A stretch of DNA of 64,000 nt, taken from positions 2,046,001-2,110,000 of the forward strand of contig NZ_CP053939.1 in the NCBI RefSeq assembly GCF_013267835.1, read 5' to 3'. The DNA comes from Neisseria mucosa. GTDB lineage: Bacteria > Pseudomonadota > Gammaproteobacteria > Burkholderiales > Neisseriaceae. The first letter of the stretch is position 1, and every line of letters starts with the position of its first letter. The notes under the pieces were generated by a model that worked only from the letters and a program-made list of their open reading frames with translations, was not told where the DNA came from and did not search any database. Below, one piece after another: positions 28,186 through 36,561 of this stretch. Position numbers and translations under genes: made by a program.

Positions 28186-29112
28186 TTACATTTCCAATTC
28201 GCTCAAACCCGGCAAGTCGGCAAAACAGCGGTCATGCGTGATTTGGCAGAAGTTGTCCAGATAGCCTTTGTTGGCGTCTTCCGTACGAATGGCGGCATAA
28301 AGTTTGCTTTGCAGGCCGTCTGAAGTGATTTTTCGATGAACGACGTAGCCTTTTTCCAAATACGGCATGACCGTCCAGTAGGGCAGGGCGGCGATGCCGC
28401 GTTTGCTGGCAACCAGCTGAATAATGGCAATGGTCAGCTCGCTGTGGCGGCGCGGCGGATTAATGCCTTTGGGCAGCAGTACTTTTTTGGGCAAATCCAG
28501 CATTTCGTCGGGGACGGGATAAGTAATCAGGGTTTCGTCGATGAAATCTTCGGCTTCCCAAACGTCTTTGTCGGCAAGCGGGTGGTCTTCTGCGCAGATG
28601 CCGACCATTTCATAGGCAAACAGAGGGCGGTAGCTGATGCCGTTGAGCGGCTCGGCTTCGGAAACGATGGCAAGATCGGCGCGGTGTTGCAGCAGCAGCC
28701 CGACCGGATCGGCTTGGAAACCGGAAACGATGTCCAATTCAACTTGCGGCCATAAGGGGCGGAACTCTCCCATGGCAGGCATCAGCCAATCAAAGCAGGT
28801 GTGGCATTCGACGGCAAGTCTGAGTTCGCCGGCTTCGCCTTCGATAATCCGCACTAAATCACGTTCGGCGGCGGCAACCTGCGGCAACAGTTCGCGCGCC
28901 AGTTGCAACAGGCGCATACCGGCCGGAGTGAAGCGCAAAGGAGTGGATTTGCGTTCAAACAACGGCGTTTCGTAATAATTTTCCAAGGCGCGGATTTGGT
29001 GCGACAGGGCGGATTGGGTCAGGAAAACCCGTTTGGCGGCAAGGGAAACGCTGCCGGTTTCTTCTAAAGCCAGCAAGGTTTTGAGATGACGCAATTCGAT
29101 AATAGAGTCCAT
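28186..29112 (-). CDS. metR: LysR-type regulator MetR
   Basis: 308-residue LysR-family regulator closest to MetR, the homocysteine-responsive activator of methionine biosynthesis genes. The N-terminal winged helix-turn-helix (about 1-65) contains LKTLLALEETGSVSLAAKR and LTQSALSHQI; the effector domain has the MetR-type stretches AVECHTCFDWLMPAM and GIAALPYWTVMPYLEKGYVV. It is divergent from the Nif3-family gene; the 175-nt AT-rich gap should hold its promoter, but I see no clear MetR box. Confidence 0.88.
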   Translation of the reverse strand: MDSIIELRHLKTLLALEETGSVSLAAKRVFLTQSALSHQIRALENYYETPLFERKSTPLRFTPAGMRLLQLARELLPQVAAAERDLVRIIEGEAGELRLAVECHTCFDWLMPAMGEFRPLWPQVELDIVSGFQADPVGLLLQHRADLAIVSEAEPLNGISYRPLFAYEMVGICAEDHPLADKDVWEAEDFIDETLITYPVPDEMLDLPKKVLLPKGINPPRRHSELTIAIIQLVASKRGIAALPYWTVMPYLEKGYVVHRKITSDGLQSKLYAAIRTEDANKGYLDNFCQITHDRCFADLPGLSELEM

Positions 29113-29287
29113 GTGTTTTCAGACGGCCTGTGGGTAAGGTGGCGTATATTAAAATAATTCATGATGATGTGCAAATGATTAATGTTGGGAATGATTGCTG
29201 AAATCGGAATGTAAGAATTTGAGGCATAAACAGATTTTGCGGTTAGAATGCGAAGCTGTTTTTGAAGATAGATATAAGGAGCGGAAT

Positions 29288-30037
29288 ATGGCTTTACGCC
29301 GCGAAATTCTGGCTTGGTGCGATGAGACATTGCAGGTCGGGCTGTTTAAGGACTATGCGCCCAACGGCTTGCAGGTCGAAGGCAAAGAAGAAATTGCCAA
29401 AATCGCCACTTCGGTTACCGCCAGCAAAGCAGCAATCGATTTTGCCGTAGAGCAGGGGGCGGATCTGCTTTTGGTTCACCACGGTATGTTTTGGAAAAGC
29501 GAGCCTGTCACGATTACCGGTTGGAAAAAAGCACGCATTGAAACCTTGCTGCAACACCAAATCAATATGGCGGGCTACCACCTGCCGCTGGACGCACACC
29601 CTCAACTAGGCAATAACGCGCAGTTGGCCGAGAAACTCGATTGGGTGCTCGAAAAACAATTCGGCGAGCAAAACCTGTTGAATACAGGCCGTCTGAAAAC
29701 CACGCAAACGCTGGCGCAATTGTCTGAACGCATCGAGGCGGTATTTGACCGCAAGCCGACCGTTATCGGCGATCTTGAACGCGAAATCAAACGCATTGCC
29801 TGGTGTAGCGGCGGTGCGCAGGGATTTTTTCAGACGGCCGCAGACGAAGGTGTCGATGCGTATCTGACCGGTGAAATTTCCGAAGCGCAATATCATCTTG
29901 CCAATGAAACGGGTGTGGCGTTTATCAGCGCCGGACACCATGCGACAGAACGTTACGGCGTCCGCGCCTTAGGCGATGCCGTGGCAGAAAAATTCGGTAT
30001 CGAAGTGGTTCACTTTGATGAAAACAATCCTGCTTGA
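29288..30037 (+). CDS. Nif3-like dinuclear metal protein (YbgI family)
   Basis: 249-residue protein of the Nif3/YbgI (GTP cyclohydrolase I type 2-like) family. Metal ligands are in LLLVHHGMFW (about 62-71), LPLDAHPQLGNN (Asp and His) and SAGHHATERYG (about 216-226). The biological role is unclear; members bind two metals and form toroidal hexamers. ATG 29288 has AAGGAG 6 nt upstream and is preferred to the earlier in-frame ATG at 29195. A DUS at 29821-29840 encodes FFQTAA inside the gene. It precedes petABC but a promoter separates them. Confidence 0.9.
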   Translation: MALRREILAWCDETLQVGLFKDYAPNGLQVEGKEEIAKIATSVTASKAAIDFAVEQGADLLLVHHGMFWKSEPVTITGWKKARIETLLQHQINMAGYHLPLDAHPQLGNNAQLAEKLDWVLEKQFGEQNLLNTGRLKTTQTLAQLSERIEAVFDRKPTVIGDLEREIKRIAWCSGGAQGFFQTAADEGVDAYLTGEISEAQYHLANETGVAFISAGHHATERYGVRALGDAVAEKFGIEVVHFDENNPA

Positions 30038-30082
30038 GTATTGAGCAATATCATAAAACTTTACCTTATTTTAAATAATGCT

Positions 30083-30110
30083 TTGAGTATTACAACAAAC
30101 TAGGTAGAAT
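30083..30110 (+). promoter_or_regulatory. Probable sigma70 promoter of petABC
   Basis: -35 TTGAGT (30083-30088), 16-nt spacer, -10 TAGAAT (30105-30110), 50 nt before the petA start. Confidence 0.55.
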
Positions 30111-30159
30111 TACGCTGTTTAATGGCTCGGTATTCCCAAAATTTTAGGACGACTGAATA

Positions 30160-30741
30160 ATGGATAATCAAGAAATCAACAACGGCCGCCGCCGTTTCCT
30201 GACACTGGCTACATGCGGTGCAGGCGGTGTGGCGGCTCTGGGCGTAGCTACGCCTTTCGTGGCCAGCTTCTTCCCATCGGAGAAAGCTAAGGCTGCCGGT
30301 GCTGCTGTCGAAGTAGATGTCAGCAAAATCGAAGCAGGCCAAATGCTGACTGCCGAATGGCAGGGTAAACCGATTTGGCTGGTCAACCGCACAGATCAAC
30401 AGCTCAAAGACTTGAAAAGTTTGGATGGCTCAGTTACGGATCCTAATTCCGAAGTGGATCAGCAACCGGAATATGCTAAAAACGAGCACCGTTCGATCAA
30501 GCCGAACCTCCTCGTCGCTATCGGTATCTGTACCCACCTGGGTTGCTCTCCGACTTACCGTCCCGACGTTGCCCCTGCGGATTTGGGCGCAGACTGGAAA
30601 GGCGGCTTCTTCTGCCCGTGCCACGGTTCGAAATTCGACATGGCAGGCCGCGTATACAAAGGTGTTCCTGCACCGACCAACTTGGTTGTACCGCCTTACA
30701 AATATCTGAGCGATACAACTGTTTTGGTGGGCGAAGACTAA
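30160..30741 (+). CDS. petA: Ubiquinol-cytochrome c reductase Rieske iron-sulfur subunit
   Basis: 193-residue Rieske subunit of the cytochrome bc1 complex, which passes electrons from ubiquinol to cytochrome c1. An N-terminal twin-arginine-like anchor (NGRRRFLTLATCG followed by a hydrophobic stretch, residues 7-37) holds it to the membrane. The 2Fe-2S cluster ligands are in CTHLGC and CPCHGS. It is the first gene of petABC, with 18 nt to petB. Confidence 0.97.
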   Translation: MDNQEINNGRRRFLTLATCGAGGVAALGVATPFVASFFPSEKAKAAGAAVEVDVSKIEAGQMLTAEWQGKPIWLVNRTDQQLKDLKSLDGSVTDPNSEVDQQPEYAKNEHRSIKPNLLVAIGICTHLGCSPTYRPDVAPADLGADWKGGFFCPCHGSKFDMAGRVYKGVPAPTNLVVPPYKYLSDTTVLVGED

Positions 30742-30759
30742 AAATAAGGAACGATAATT

Positions 30760-32109
30760 ATGGCAAACCAAACCAATAGCAAAGCAAAAGCATTGTTAGG
30801 CTGGATGGACGCTCGCTTCCCTCTGTCTAAAATGTGGAATGAGCATTTGGCTCAATACTATGCGCCGAAGAACTTCAATTTCTGGTATTACTTCGGCTCT
30901 TTGGCCCTGCTTGTCCTTGTGATTCAAATCGTCAGCGGTATTTTCCTGACCATGAACTACAAACCGGACGGCAACCTGAACGCTTACCATCTGCCTGCTG
31001 CCTTTACCGCAGTAGAGTACATCATGCGCGACGTGTCCGGCGGCTGGATTATCCGCTACATGCACTCCACAGGCGCATCTTTCTTCTTCATCGTCGTTTA
31101 TCTGCACATGTTCCGCGGCCTGATTTACGGTTCGTACAAAAAACCCCGCGAATTGGTGTGGATTTTCGGGTCCCTGATTTTCTTGGCATTGATGGCAGAA
31201 GCCTTTATGGGTTACCTGTTGCCTTGGGGTCAAATGTCCTTCTGGGGTGCGCAGGTAATTATTAACCTGTTCTCCGCCATCCCTGTTATCGGTCCTGATT
31301 TGTCCACTTGGATTCGCGGTGACTTCAACGTTTCCGACGTTACTCTGAACCGCTTCTTCGCCCTGCACGTTATCGCTGTACCTTTGGTATTGCTCGGCTT
31401 GGTTGTGGCTCACATCATCGCCCTGCATGAAGTGGGTTCTAACAACCCTGATGGCGTTGAAATCAAGAAAAACAAAGACGAAAACGGTATTCCACGCGAT
31501 GGTATCCCATTCCATCCTTACTACACCGTTAAAGACATCTTGGGTGTCGTTGTATTCCTGATTGTCTTCTGTTCTGTATTGTTCTTTGCGCCTGAGGGCG
31601 GCGGCTACTTCCTCGAAGCGCCGAACTTTGATGCAGCGAATGCACTGAAAACACCTCCGCACATTGCGCCGGTATGGTACTTCACTCCATTCTACGCAAT
31701 TCTGCGTGCGATTCCTTCCTTTGCCGGTACTCAGGTATGGGGCGTAATCGGTATGGGTGCAGCAGTTGTCCTGATTGCCTTGTTGCCTTGGTTGGATAAA
31801 GGCGAAGTTAAATCTGTCCGCTATCGTGGCCCAATCTTCAAAACTGCGTTGGTTCTGTTCATCATTGCCTTCATCGGTTTGGGTATTTTGGGTGCAATGG
31901 TAGCAACTGATACTCGTACTTTGGTTGCACGTATCCTGTCTTTCGTCTACTTTGCATTCTTCCTGGGTATGCCGTTCTATACCAAACTGGATACCAACAA
32001 ACCAGTTCCTGAACGCGTAACCATGAGCACTACTAAACAAAAAATTATGTTCTTTGTTTACGTCGGTATTACCGTTGTTGGTGCTTACTTGTTTGCAACC
32101 AATATCTGA
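30760..32109 (+). CDS. petB: Cytochrome b of the bc1 complex
   Basis: 449-residue membrane cytochrome b that oxidises ubiquinol at the Qo site. Haem-ligand histidines lie in RYMHSTGASFFFIVVYLHMFRG (only the H-containing turns cited: YMHST, YLHMF) and in FFALHVIAVPLVLLGLVVAH (ALHVI, VAHII). The Qo motif PEGGGY here is APEGGGYFLEAPNF-like rather than PEWY, and PPHIAPVWYFTP contains the PVWYF element. AAGGAACG precedes the ATG. Its stop overlaps the first possible start of petC. Confidence 0.95.
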   Translation: MANQTNSKAKALLGWMDARFPLSKMWNEHLAQYYAPKNFNFWYYFGSLALLVLVIQIVSGIFLTMNYKPDGNLNAYHLPAAFTAVEYIMRDVSGGWIIRYMHSTGASFFFIVVYLHMFRGLIYGSYKKPRELVWIFGSLIFLALMAEAFMGYLLPWGQMSFWGAQVIINLFSAIPVIGPDLSTWIRGDFNVSDVTLNRFFALHVIAVPLVLLGLVVAHIIALHEVGSNNPDGVEIKKNKDENGIPRDGIPFHPYYTVKDILGVVVFLIVFCSVLFFAPEGGGYFLEAPNFDAANALKTPPHIAPVWYFTPFYAILRAIPSFAGTQVWGVIGMGAAVVLIALLPWLDKGEVKSVRYRGPIFKTALVLFIIAFIGLGILGAMVATDTRTLVARILSFVYFAFFLGMPFYTKLDTNKPVPERVTMSTTKQKIMFFVYVGITVVGAYLFATNI

Positions 32110-32123
32110 TGAGGGCAGCGAAA

Positions 32124-32912
32124 ATGAAACAAACTCTGAAAAACTGGTTTGCTGCCTTATTGCTGGCAGTGCCTATGAGTGCAGCCGTCGCCAGCGGCGG
32201 CCATGCAAACTATGAAAAAGTCGATATCGACCTGCGTGACCAAGTCAGCCTGCAGCACGGTGCGCAAATCTTTACAAACTACTGTTTGTCTTGCCACTCT
32301 GCAAGCGGTATGCGCTTCAACCGTCTGAAAGACATCGGTTTGACTGAAGATGAAATCAAGAAAAACCTGATGTTCACAACAGACAATGTTGGCGATGTCA
32401 TGGTAGCGGCAATGGATCCGAAAGATGCTTCTAAATGGTTGGGCGCGCCTCCGCCGGATTTGACCTTGATTGCCCGTTCTAAAGGTGCGGACTACCTGTA
32501 CGCTTATATGCGCGGCTTCTATAAAGACCCAACTCGTCCGACCGGTTGGAATAATACCGTTTTGGCCGGCGCGAGTATGCCTCACCCATTGTGGGAGCAA
32601 CAAGGTGTTCAAGCCGTTGAGTTGGATGCCAAAGGTCAGCCCGTTATGATTAAAGACGAGCACGGCAACCTGACTCCTAAACTGTATTGGGAATCTACCG
32701 GTCTGCACAGCCGTCGTCTGCCTAATGGTAAAGTAATCCAAAAAGAGTACGATGCTTATGTGCGCGATTTGGTAAACTACCTGGTATACATGGGCGAGCC
32801 TGCTCAATTGCAACGCCACCGTATCGGTTACATGGTTTTGACATTCCTGTTTGCCGTAATGTTGCCGTTGGCGTACTTCCTGAAAAAAGAATTCTGGAAA
32901 GACGTTCATTAA
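32124..32912 (+). CDS. petC: Cytochrome c1
   Basis: 262-residue cytochrome c1 of the bc1 complex. A cleavable signal peptide (KNWFAALLLAVPMSAAVAS) precedes the haem-binding CLSCH (about residues 54-58), and a C-terminal membrane segment (IGYMVLTFLFAVMLPLAYF) anchors it. ATG 32124 is preferred over 32109 because GAGG lies 9 nt upstream and the signal peptide then starts normally, although 32109 overlaps the petB stop. A strong terminator follows. Confidence 0.95.
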   Translation: MKQTLKNWFAALLLAVPMSAAVASGGHANYEKVDIDLRDQVSLQHGAQIFTNYCLSCHSASGMRFNRLKDIGLTEDEIKKNLMFTTDNVGDVMVAAMDPKDASKWLGAPPPDLTLIARSKGADYLYAYMRGFYKDPTRPTGWNNTVLAGASMPHPLWEQQGVQAVELDAKGQPVMIKDEHGNLTPKLYWESTGLHSRRLPNGKVIQKEYDAYVRDLVNYLVYMGEPAQLQRHRIGYMVLTFLFAVMLPLAYFLKKEFWKDVH

Positions 32913-32924
32913 TTCTTTTGAATC

Positions 32925-32958
32925 AAAAAGGCAAACCTGTTTCAGGTTTGCCTTTTTT
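32925..32958 (+). terminator. Rho-independent terminator of petABC
   Basis: GGCAAACCTG pairs with CAGGTTTGCC around TTT, with an A run before and six T residues after. It is not a DUS pair. Confidence 0.92.
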
Positions 32959-33126
32959 GTTTGCTTGATTAATTTATGTCGAATCAATGCAAATCTAAAA
33001 ATTACTTAATGTAAACAGCGCATTATTTTAAATTTCTGGATTAAGTATTTGAAATTATGTATAATTCTTTCTGAATTTTTATAAGGCTTAAGGCCGTCTG
33101 AAAAGATTGATCAGGAGTAGAAGATT

Positions 33127-33732
33127 ATGATGACTTTGTATTCGGGTATTACTTGTCCATTCAGCCAACGTTGCCGTTTTGTGCTGTACGAAAAAGGCAT
33201 GGATTTTGAAATCAAAGATGTGGACGTGTTCAATAAACCTGAAGACTTGGCTTTGATGAATCCGTATAACCAAGTACCGGTCTTGGTTGAGCGTGATCTG
33301 ATTTTGCACGAATCAAACATCATCAACGAATACATTGACGAGCGTTTCCCTCATCCTCAATTGATGCCGGGTGATCCTGTTATGCGCGGTCGCGGCCGTT
33401 TGGTGCTATACCGTATGGAAAAAGAACTGTTCAGCTTGGTGCAAGTGTTGGAAAACCCTGAATCTACCAATAAAGAACAGGCTAAAGCGCGTGAAGCCAT
33501 TGGCAATGGCTTGACCCTGCTGGCACCGTCTTTTGCTAAAAACAAATATATTTTGGGCGATGACTTCTCCATGATCGATGTTGCTTTGTCCCCGCTGCTG
33601 TGGCGTTTGGACTATTACGACATCAAACTGGGCAAATCTGCCGCGCCTTTGCTGAAGTACGCGGAACGTATTTTCCAACGCGAAGCCTTCATTGAGGCAT
33701 TGACTCCGGCTGAAAAAGCCATGCGCCGCTAA
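33127..33732 (+). CDS. sspA: Stringent starvation protein A
   Basis: 201-residue SspA, a glutathione-transferase-fold protein that binds RNA polymerase and alters promoter use in starvation. Thioredoxin-like N-terminal domain (about 1-80) with TLYSGITCPFSQRCRFVLYEKG and NQVPVLVERDLILHES; helical C-terminal domain with DDFSMIDVALSPLLWRL. A TATAAT lies at 33060-33065 with no good -35, and a DUS is in the leader. The sspB gene follows at 11 nt, the usual operon. Confidence 0.95.
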   Translation: MMTLYSGITCPFSQRCRFVLYEKGMDFEIKDVDVFNKPEDLALMNPYNQVPVLVERDLILHESNIINEYIDERFPHPQLMPGDPVMRGRGRLVLYRMEKELFSLVQVLENPESTNKEQAKAREAIGNGLTLLAPSFAKNKYILGDDFSMIDVALSPLLWRLDYYDIKLGKSAAPLLKYAERIFQREAFIEALTPAEKAMRR

Positions 33733-33743
33733 AGGATGGGTTT

Positions 33744-34148
33744 ATGGCGACTTCAACCAAACCGTATTTGTTGCGCGCTTTGTATGAATGGTGCTTGGAT
33801 AATAACCAAACGCCGCACATCGTCGCTTGGGTAAATGAACATACCCGCGTTCCGATGCAGTATGTACGTGACAATGAGATTGTTTTAAATATTGGCCCTA
33901 CAGCCAGTCATAATTTAAATATCGACAATGAGTGGGTCAATTTCTCTGCGCGTTTTTCCGGCGTAGCGCATGAGATTTGGATTCCGGTCGGTCATATTGT
34001 CAGTATATTTGGCCGTGAAAGTGGAGAGGGTATGGGTTTCGAGGTAGAACCATATCAGCCTACTTCTACCAGTCCTGCTGCAACGGAAGATAAAAAAGCT
34101 GAATCTGCGGAAGGAAAACCGAAAAAAGTATTGAAGCTTGTGAAGTAA
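33744..34148 (+). CDS. sspB: ClpXP specificity-enhancing factor SspB
   Basis: 134-residue adaptor that brings ssrA-tagged proteins to the ClpXP protease. The folded domain (about 1-105) contains KPYLLRALYEWCLDNNQTPH and NIGPTASHNLNIDNEWVNFSARF; a flexible linker and the basic C-terminal KKVLKLVK tail, the ClpX-docking element, follow. Length matches short SspB forms. It is co-transcribed with sspA. Confidence 0.95.
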   Translation: MATSTKPYLLRALYEWCLDNNQTPHIVAWVNEHTRVPMQYVRDNEIVLNIGPTASHNLNIDNEWVNFSARFSGVAHEIWIPVGHIVSIFGRESGEGMGFEVEPYQPTSTSPAATEDKKAESAEGKPKKVLKLVK

Positions 34149-34157
34149 TCAAAGATA

Positions 34158-34189
34158 AAAGGCCGTCTGAAATGTTTCAGACGGCCTTT
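34158..34189 (+). terminator. DUS-pair terminator after sspB
   Basis: AAAGGCCGTCTGAAA and its reverse complement with a 2-nt loop, ending in TTT. Confidence 0.85.
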
Positions 34190-34248
34190 ATTGATTAGGT
34201 ATTGAAGGGAAGCTCTGATGTCTTATCTGGTTATTAATTAAGCCAAAC

Positions 34249-34282
34249 AAAAAAGCTCTTGTATTTAACAAGAGCTTTTTTG
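34249..34282 (-). terminator. Terminator of the tRNA-Met/tRNA-Ala unit
   Basis: AAAAAAGCTCTTGT pairs with ACAAGAGCTTTTTT; on the minus strand the stem is followed by a T run. It lies just downstream of tRNA-Ala. Confidence 0.85.
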
Positions 34283-34287
34283 TTTAG

Positions 34288-34363
<76 letters not shown>

Positions 34364-34369
34364 GAAATT

Positions 34370-34446
34370 TGGTGGCGAATCAGGGATTCGAACCCCGGAC
34401 ACAAGGATTATGATTCCTCTGCTCTAACCGACTGAGCTAATTCGCC
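34370..34446 (-). tRNA. tRNA with CAT anticodon, probably elongator tRNA-Met
   Basis: 77-nt cloverleaf on the minus strand with CCA: acceptor GGCGAAT/ATTCGCC, anticodon stem GAGGA/TCCTT with loop ATCATAA (anticodon CAT), T arm GGGTTCGAATCCC. It lacks initiator features. A CAT anticodon can also mark tRNA-Ile2 (lysidine); the anticodon arm resembles elongator tRNA-Met of beta-proteobacteria, so Met is favoured. Confidence 0.9.
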
Positions 34447-34462
34447 GTTTCGTGAAGTCGCT

Positions 34463-34490
34463 ATTATAGTTTTTTTTGAATATTTGGCAA
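34463..34490 (-). promoter_or_regulatory. sigma70 promoter of the tRNA-Met/tRNA-Ala unit
   Basis: On the minus strand -35 TTGCCA (34490-34485), a 16-nt spacer that contains eight A residues (T8 on the plus strand, 34470-34477), and -10 TATAAT (34468-34463). Confidence 0.8.
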
Positions 34491-34552
34491 GCGCTAATTT
34501 TGGTTTTTTTTATTTCTTATTGTTTTTAAAAAATAAAAAGTAGATGGTCGAG

Positions 34553-35704
34553 TTATAGTTTATGGCAAATATCGCCGTGAACGAAGCCTGTCCAATCGAT
34601 ATCGATGTCTTTGCCAAAAGCGATCACTTTAAAAAGCTCGCCCATTTCGTGCTGATGGATCAGTTTTTGTACTGCGGCGGCGGCTTGGATGTATTCAATT
34701 GAATCCGGACTGCCGATTTGCGCCAGCAGATCAGTGATGCCGAGATTGAGCAGGAAATAAGATTGGGGCAGGTAGCCGATTAAGTCCAAACCTGATTCTG
34801 TGCCGGCGCGTGCAATATCGGTGAAATTGACATGTGCAGTCAGATCGGTCAGGCCGATGTTGAAAAATGGGTCGTGGATGGTGTGGTGGCGATAGTGGCC
34901 GATAAATGTGCCTTCTTTGCGTTGCGGATGGTAATACTGGGCGGCATCGAAGCCGTAATCGATAAATATCATGCCGCCACGCTGCAATTTGGCGGCCAGG
35001 GTTTGGATAAAGGCATATTGTGCCGAGTGAAGCTCGCTTGTGTATGAAGGGAGGGGAGGAAAGTACAAAGAGGCTGTTTGTATCAGTTCGGTTTGGGCCA
35101 ATGGTCTGACGGCTTCGATTAACTTGTCATTCTCTAAGCTGACGCCGATTTGTTGAAATCCTTCATCTTGATAAATCAAGCGTTCCACCGGCATGGCATC
35201 CAATACTTCGTTGCCGATGATGATGCCGTCAAAGTGTTCGGGTAATGCGGTGAGGTGGATGACTTTTGCGGCTGCTTCGGGAGATGTGTGCTCAAGAATA
35301 TGTTGACGTTGTCTTTCTGCAAGCTCTGCCGACAGCTCAATAATGTAGTAATGATTTAGGCCGTCTGAAAGATTTTGTAACAAAGTAGCGGCAAGATGGC
35401 CTGTGCCTGCACCAAATTCGTAGATATTGCCTGCTGTTTGCAGCAGTAATTCGGTAAGTTGTCTGGCAAGGGTTTGCCCGAATAAGGGAGATAGGGTGGG
35501 GGCGGTAATGAAGTCGCCGTCCGTGCCGATTTTATGGCTGCCTCCGCTGTAATAGCCGTATTGGGGTGTGTAAAGAGCAAGCTCCATAAATCGGGAGAAA
35601 GGTATCCAGTTTCGATGTTGTTCAATTTCGTTTTTGATGAGCTTAGTCAGGTGTGCTGAAGAGGCTTGTGCGTCAGGGGAGGGGAGAGGGAGTTGTGGCT
35701 TCAT
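34553..35704 (-). CDS. SAM-dependent methyltransferase, MidA/NDUFAF7 family
   Basis: 383-residue class I methyltransferase of the MidA family (DUF185). The SAM-binding glycine motif is YEFGAGTGHLA (about residues 95-105), and the family-specific stretches FMELALYTPQYGYYSGG, GDFITAPTLSPLFGQTLA and IGNEVLDAMPVERL are present. NDUFAF7, its mitochondrial relative, methylates an arginine of a complex I subunit; the bacterial target is not known. It is monocistronic, transcribed away from the dcw cluster and divergent from mraZ. Confidence 0.9.
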   Translation of the reverse strand: MKPQLPLPSPDAQASSAHLTKLIKNEIEQHRNWIPFSRFMELALYTPQYGYYSGGSHKIGTDGDFITAPTLSPLFGQTLARQLTELLLQTAGNIYEFGAGTGHLAATLLQNLSDGLNHYYIIELSAELAERQRQHILEHTSPEAAAKVIHLTALPEHFDGIIIGNEVLDAMPVERLIYQDEGFQQIGVSLENDKLIEAVRPLAQTELIQTASLYFPPLPSYTSELHSAQYAFIQTLAAKLQRGGMIFIDYGFDAAQYYHPQRKEGTFIGHYRHHTIHDPFFNIGLTDLTAHVNFTDIARAGTESGLDLIGYLPQSYFLLNLGITDLLAQIGSPDSIEYIQAAAAVQKLIHQHEMGELFKVIAFGKDIDIDWTGFVHGDICHKL

Positions 35705-35780
35705 GACTGTTAGATAATGTAAAAAATTTGAATTTGTTTGTATATTATAGCTGCTTACGGAATGGGTGGTAATTGAGTAA

Positions 35781-35832
35781 AAAAATACTATATATAGTAT
35801 TTTTATAATATAAACTATACTATATCTAGTAT
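35781..35832. repeat. AT-rich palindromes between midA and mraZ
   Basis: 35781-35804 is a perfect 24-bp palindrome with TACTATATATAGTA at its core. At 35817-35832 ATACTA-tatc-TAGTAT repeats the same arms. Together they look like two operator sites about 34 bp apart centre to centre. The stretch from 35705 to 36105 holds no gene; it also carries the mraZ promoter and MraZ boxes. Confidence 0.75.
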
Positions 35833-35938
35833 TTTATGCTAAACGAAATGCTTATAAAATCCATATGTCATTCATTATTGCGTATATAAACTATTGAATT
35901 TTAAGCATTTAGTGTTTCATTTCAGATAAGAAACGGAT

Positions 35939-35967
35939 TTGACCTGATTGCCAAAATTTCTTATAGT
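35939..35967 (+). promoter_or_regulatory. sigma70 promoter of mraZ / dcw cluster
   Basis: -35 TTGACC (35939-35944), 17-nt spacer, -10 TATAGT (35962-35967); start predicted near 35974. Confidence 0.8.
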
Positions 35968-35976
35968 GTCGGTTAG

Positions 35977-36000
35977 TGGGGCATAGTGGGTGAAAGTGGT
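35977..36000 (+). promoter_or_regulatory. MraZ operator: three TGG(G/T) boxes 10 bp apart
   Basis: TGGG at 35977, TGGG at 35987 and TGGT at 35997 lie exactly one helical turn apart, at +4 to +27 of the predicted transcript. MraZ is known to bind such direct repeats and repress its own promoter. Confidence 0.75.
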
Positions 36001-36105
36001 TACTTTTTCCTGAAATGTGTCCTGTTGAAGCGAAAACGAAATATTTTAGGAAGGTGGGATTTTTAATCTCACTCTGTTTTATTTTAATCGAATTTGGGGT
36101 GTGAT

Positions 36106-36561
36106 GTGTTTGGCGGTGCTCATGAATTGAGTATGGACAGTAAAGGGCGGTTGGCGATTCCTGCCAAATTCCGCGATATTTTGCTGCGCCGTTATACGCC
36201 TGCAATTGTGGTTACCCTGGATTCCCGAAAAAAATTATTGATGTACCCGGAGCCCGTTTGGGAGGAAAAAGCCGAGCAGATTCTGAAGTTGAAAGTAGCC
36301 GGCAATGAATCTTTGCAACGGTATCAAAATCTGCTGCTGCACAATGCGGAGATTTTGGAGTGGGACAGCGCCGGACGTGTTTTGATCCCGGCCAATCTGC
36401 GCAAACGTGTGGATTTTGAAAAAGAAGTTACTTTGGTTGGCCGTGCAAACCGTATGGAGTTGTGGGGCCGCGAACATTGGGAAGAGGAAATGAATCAGGC
36501 TTTGGATATCGATCCTGACGAATTGGCTTTCCAATTGAGTCAAACGGATTTGCAATTGTGA
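36106..36561 (+). CDS. mraZ: Transcriptional regulator MraZ
   Basis: 151-residue MraZ made of two AbrB-like domains, each with a DSKGRL-type motif ([15 protein letters not shown] near residues 11-25 and [15 protein letters not shown] near 87-101). It is the first gene of the dcw cluster and represses it. GTG 36106 is chosen: the product then begins VFGGAHELS, matching MraZ of other species, and GGGG lies 8-10 nt upstream. The TGGG boxes before it fit autoregulation. The stop overlaps the rsmH start (GTGA). Confidence 0.95.
   Translation: MFGGAHELSMDSKGRLAIPAKFRDILLRRYTPAIVVTLDSRKKLLMYPEPVWEEKAEQILKLKVAGNESLQRYQNLLLHNAEILEWDSAGRVLIPANLRKRVDFEKEVTLVGRANRMELWGREHWEEEMNQALDIDPDELAFQLSQTDLQL

Noticed and set aside
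31566-31620. Missing PEWY motif in cytochrome b
   Set aside because: The expected Qo region is present in altered form with PVWYF further on; I could not show this is a defect rather than my alignment.
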